64,000 nucleotides of DNA from Rhizobium leguminosarum bv. viciae USDA 2370 (GTDB lineage: Bacteria; Pseudomonadota; Alphaproteobacteria; Rhizobiales; Rhizobiaceae): the NCBI RefSeq assembly GCF_002008365.1, contig NZ_MRDL01000051.1, positions 248,001-312,000 on the forward strand, read 5' to 3'. The translations under genes and the position numbers were made by a program. Position 1 is the stretch's first letter. Each line of letters opens with the position of its first letter. A model generated the notes under the pieces. That model did no database searches, was not told where the DNA came from, and saw only the letters and a program-made list of their open reading frames with translations. Positions 62,601 to 64,000 of this stretch are shown here, piece by piece.

Positions 62601-62752
62601 GCGAATTTGCGACCGACAACGGCACCGAACTGAACGCGATACTGCCGAAAATGAGCCCACTTAACCCGCAATATCTCAGCAAGAAGCAAAGCGTCTTCCA
62701 AAAGATTTCGATGTTTGTTGAAAAGTTCAAGGGTGTCGGGGGACAGATTTAG
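59654..62752 (+). CDS. hsdR: Type IC restriction-modification, nuclease/translocase subunit
   Basis: A 1032-residue HsdR, the usual size for type IC. The N-terminal nuclease has Asp151 (RYDVTILVNG) and Glu165-x-Lys167 (QIELKKRG). The SF2 translocase has Walker A HTTGSGKTLTSF (Lys313) and DECH at 408-411 (FIFDECHRSQFG), with later motifs VGMFLTGFDAPTLNTLFVDK and LIQAYSRTNR. The C-terminal helical region binds HsdM. The ATG at 59654 overlaps the end of prrC, so the four genes hsdM-hsdS-prrC-hsdR form one operon. The locus has all subunits intact. Confidence 0.93.
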   Translation: MVDQTIPLAESKHFIVLDRYAREWEARDSYQSEGDLERELIQDLQAQGYELAKLNTPGALLANVRQQLQTLNNVSFEDGEWVRLVETYLDRPSDTATDKTRKVHDDYIHDFVFDDGQIQNIYLLDKKNIARNKVQVVKQFAQTGTHANRYDVTILVNGLPLVQIELKKRGVAIREAFNQLHRYSKESFNSEQSLFKYLQLFVISNGTDTRYFANTTRRDKNSFDFTMNWAKADNGLIKDLKDFTATIFQKDTLLKVLLRYSVFDVSDTLLVMRPYQIAATERILWKIKSSHETKNWSKPESGGYIWHTTGSGKTLTSFKAARLATELEFIDKVFFVVDRKDLDYQTMKEYQRFSPDSVNGSDSTAGLKRNLDKDDNKIIVTTIQKLNNLMKSEGDLPVYDKEVVFIFDECHRSQFGEAQKNLKRKFKRFYQFGFTGTPIFPQNALGAETTASVFGRELHSYVITDAIRDEKVLKFKVDYNDVRPQFKAIESEQDEKKLNAAENKKALLHPERIREISQYVLNNFRQKTHRLQGGNRGFNAMFAVSSVDAAKLFYEALKKLQADSEKPLKIATIFSFAANEEQDAVGDIQDESFDVSAMNTSAKEFLSAAIADYNTIFKTNFSVDSNSFQNYYRDLAKRVKAKEVDLLIVVGMFLTGFDAPTLNTLFVDKNLRYHGLIQAYSRTNRIYDATKTFGNIVTFRDLEEATVNAITLFGDKNTKNVVLEKSYKEYMEGFTDLVTGEARRGFVDVVTELEQRFPNPDEIFKESDKKYFAKLFGEYLRVENVLQNYDEFASLKALQDVDTNDADAVEAFKAEHHLSDQDFATLSAIRIPAERKIQDYRSTYNDIRDWLRREKAVSETDKSTVDWDDVVFEVDLLKSQEINLDYILEQIFENNKKVKDKAALVEDVRRMIRASVGNRAKESLLVDFVNQTDLDKIGDKATVIDAFFTFAQAEQRREAEDLISSENLNVDAAKRYIATSIRREFATDNGTELNAILPKMSPLNPQYLSKKQSVFQKISMFVEKFKGVGGQI

Positions 62753-62824
62753 AGCTTGACGCTCTGCTTGTATTTCGCATGTTTGCAGTAAATTTGTAAC
62801 GATAGCCCGTCGCATAAGCTAGAC

Positions 62825-62861
62825 TCGGACCGAACACAAGCTCCCAGATAGTTCGGTCCGA
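62825..62861. terminator. Bidirectional terminator candidate after hsdR
   Basis: A perfect 11-bp inverted repeat (TCGGACCGAAC / GTTCGGTCCGA) with a 15-base loop lies between the convergent hsdR and HEPN genes. There is no long T run, so it may act with Rho or serve both directions weakly. Confidence 0.6.
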
Positions 62862-62867
62862 CCTGGT

Positions 62868-63389
62868 CTACGCTTGCGGTATCTCGCTAGCGAGTTGGAC
62901 GAAGACTGCCTTATAGTTGGTCAGTTTCTGCTCGATTGCTCGATGCTGGGTGATCGTCCATGAAGGGGCATCGAACGTAGCTTGGGCCTGCACATTGTGG
63001 AGGAGGTCGCTGTGAGCGTAACTGCATCGGGTTGTCCACAGCTGGCCGAGAATACTTTTAATGTTTTGTAGCTCACCCGGATGACTTGCTTCCATGCGGC
63101 TCTCCCCGACGAGAACCTGATGTTCACCGATCAGTTTCGCCAGCATCGATCTGAGGTGCATGGTGTAGTGGAACCCGTTGGTGTTTTTGATGATCTTCTC
63201 CGCGACCCAGGGATCAGGGCAGATGCAGCGTCGAGCGACTTCCAAAACCAGATCATCCATCCAGTGTTCGAGCCAGCCGCAGAGTTCAAGTATCGCAAGT
63301 TTTGAAAGAAGTTGGGGGCGCTCATTCCCCGGAGTAGGCTCATTATACCAAATGTGGAGCGACGCGAGCGTAGCTGCGACCATAGTCAT
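62868..63389 (-). CDS. HEPN-domain ribonuclease-like protein
   Basis: A 173-residue helical protein with the HEPN catalytic signature R-x4-H (Arg121 to His126 in TTRCSYAHSD). The first half contains ILELCGWLEHWMDDLVLEVA and GFHYTMHLRSMLAKLIGEHQ, typical of the MAE_28990-like HEPN group often encoded beside DUF262 proteins. HEPN proteins of this kind cleave RNA as toxins or defence effectors. The ATG overlaps the stop of the DUF262 gene upstream (ATGA), so the two are made together. Confidence 0.72.
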   Translation of the reverse strand: MTMVAATLASLHIWYNEPTPGNERPQLLSKLAILELCGWLEHWMDDLVLEVARRCICPDPWVAEKIIKNTNGFHYTMHLRSMLAKLIGEHQVLVGESRMEASHPGELQNIKSILGQLWTTRCSYAHSDLLHNVQAQATFDAPSWTITQHRAIEQKLTNYKAVFVQLASEIPQA

Positions 63390-64000
63390 ATACCTGCAAA
63401 AGCTTCGCGGGCGATACCTAGCCTGGCTTTCACATTTTTCTCCGACGTGATCGCATAACGAGCAGCCTCAGCAAATTCCGTCGCTTGAAGCATCCTGTCA
63501 AATGCCGCAGGCAGCTCCCGCGCATTTACATTCTGAACTGTCGCGAGATTTGAAAGAATGCCTACAAGCGCGGACTCCACGACCGTGAGTGAAAGCTTGC
63601 CCCTTAAATTCTGAAGAGCAATGGCCGTGTTTTCAGCGACCGCTGCCAACGTGTCTTCGAGACGCTGATAGTTGAGGTTCCGATCTTGTGACATATCATG
63701 CATGTAGTTGTTGAGAAACCTCGCCAGATTTCCGTCGTAGGCTTCGAGTCGGTCGTTGAACGCTAGTAATCGAAGCAGGATTTCCACTGGCCTAAAGCGG
63801 TCCATTTTGCCCCATATCGTCCGCTTGACCGATTTCCAGCTGGTGTTCTTCGCGTCGAAGTCTTTGAGGAGGTCGTTAAACGATCCGGAGTAGATACAGT
63901 TACGGATTTCCTGGTTGTTAAGCCGAACGCCGCCCGAGTTAAGCCTGTGAAAAATCGTAAAGAGATATTCCATGTGCGAAGTCTTGGTATAATCACACCG
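63386..64000 (-). CDS. DUF262-domain protein, C-terminal part (runs off the window)
   Basis: The leftward frame is open from the window edge to 63386 and shows the DUF262 signature IFHRLNSGGVRLNNQEIRNC, then IYSGSFNDLLKDF. DUF262 (ParB/GmrS-like) proteins hydrolyse NTPs and often carry or control a nuclease, as in GmrSD against modified phage DNA. The DGQQR-type active site and the N terminus are beyond the window. It is coupled to a HEPN gene downstream, which suggests a two-gene conflict system. Confidence 0.75.
   Translation of the reverse strand, partial: RCDYTKTSHMEYLFTIFHRLNSGGVRLNNQEIRNCIYSGSFNDLLKDFDAKNTSWKSVKRTIWGKMDRFRPVEILLRLLAFNDRLEAYDGNLARFLNNYMHDMSQDRNLNYQRLEDTLAAVAENTAIALQNLRGKLSLTVVESALVGILSNLATVQNVNARELPAAFDRMLQATEFAEAARYAITSEKNVKARLGIAREAFAGI

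Noticed and set aside
1..64000. tRNA or rRNA genes as attachment sites for the island
   Set aside because: I saw no cloverleaf with a conserved GTTCGAATC-type arm or rRNA sequence in the intergenic regions. A dedicated scan would be needed to exclude a divergent tRNA.

Overview
The window looks like chromosome or large-replicon DNA of an alphaproteobacterium, probably of the Rhizobiales. This rests on the GC-rich coding style, the copper/heavy-metal gene set, a GTTC-N7-GTTC LexA-type box and rhizobial-style small secreted proteins. No 16S rRNA or tRNA is visible, so the assignment is inference. Almost everything is accessory: metal resistance at the left, then a long mosaic of anti-phage/conflict genes, two Tn7-like transposition modules and decayed fragments of ordinary metabolic genes.

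1-9 kb is a copper/heavy-metal island. Reading leftwards: a Cys/Met-rich periplasmic protein, a FixH-like protein, the CusB adaptor, the CusA pump, a 39-residue membrane peptide, a second Cys/Met-rich protein and the start of a multicopper oxidase. A divergent MerR-type regulator faces a MerT-like protein, a thioredoxin-like protein and a CcdA-like membrane protein, with a MerR-type operator between them. 9-15.5 kb holds an IS5-like transposase remnant, a Tat-exported DUF1254/DUF1214 protein, an ACR3/BASS-type transporter, a PAP2 acid phosphatase, a decayed zone and an NTF2-like protein.

15.6-27 kb is the first defence block. A leftward run, most of it tightly overlapping, encodes an HNH nuclease, an unrecognised protein, a minimal nucleotidyltransferase, a DUF4297 (Cap4-type) nuclease, an SMC/RecN-like ATPase with a CPTC hook and a hypothetical protein. 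It resembles Lamassu or ABC-three-component systems with extra genes. A 1854-residue DUF4011/SF1-helicase/Vsr-like protein follows on the other strand. 27-29.8 kb has a small secreted protein, a frameshifted ClpP-like gene and an orphan kinase-like protein.

29.9-48.2 kb carries two different Tn7-like modules in tandem, each tnsA-tnsB-tnsC-tniQ with catalytic residues present. Each is preceded by a divergent gene for a winged-helix (HARE-like) protein. Module A also has a second tniQ, and a two-gene unit encoding separate pieces that look like a TnsB beta-barrel and an integrase core lacking its Glu. Repeat clusters around the modules may be transposase binding sites or ends.

48.6-64 kb is the second defence block, possibly cargo of module B: Hachiman (hamA-hamB), a short SOS-box-associated region, hypothetical genes, and a complete type IC restriction-modification locus in the order hsdM-hsdS-prrC-hsdR. 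That is the arrangement of the E. coli prr locus, with the PrrC anticodon nuclease and its Arg-Glu-His triad. An overlapping DUF262/HEPN pair closes the window. The restriction locus looks more AT-rich than the left half, consistent with separate acquisition.
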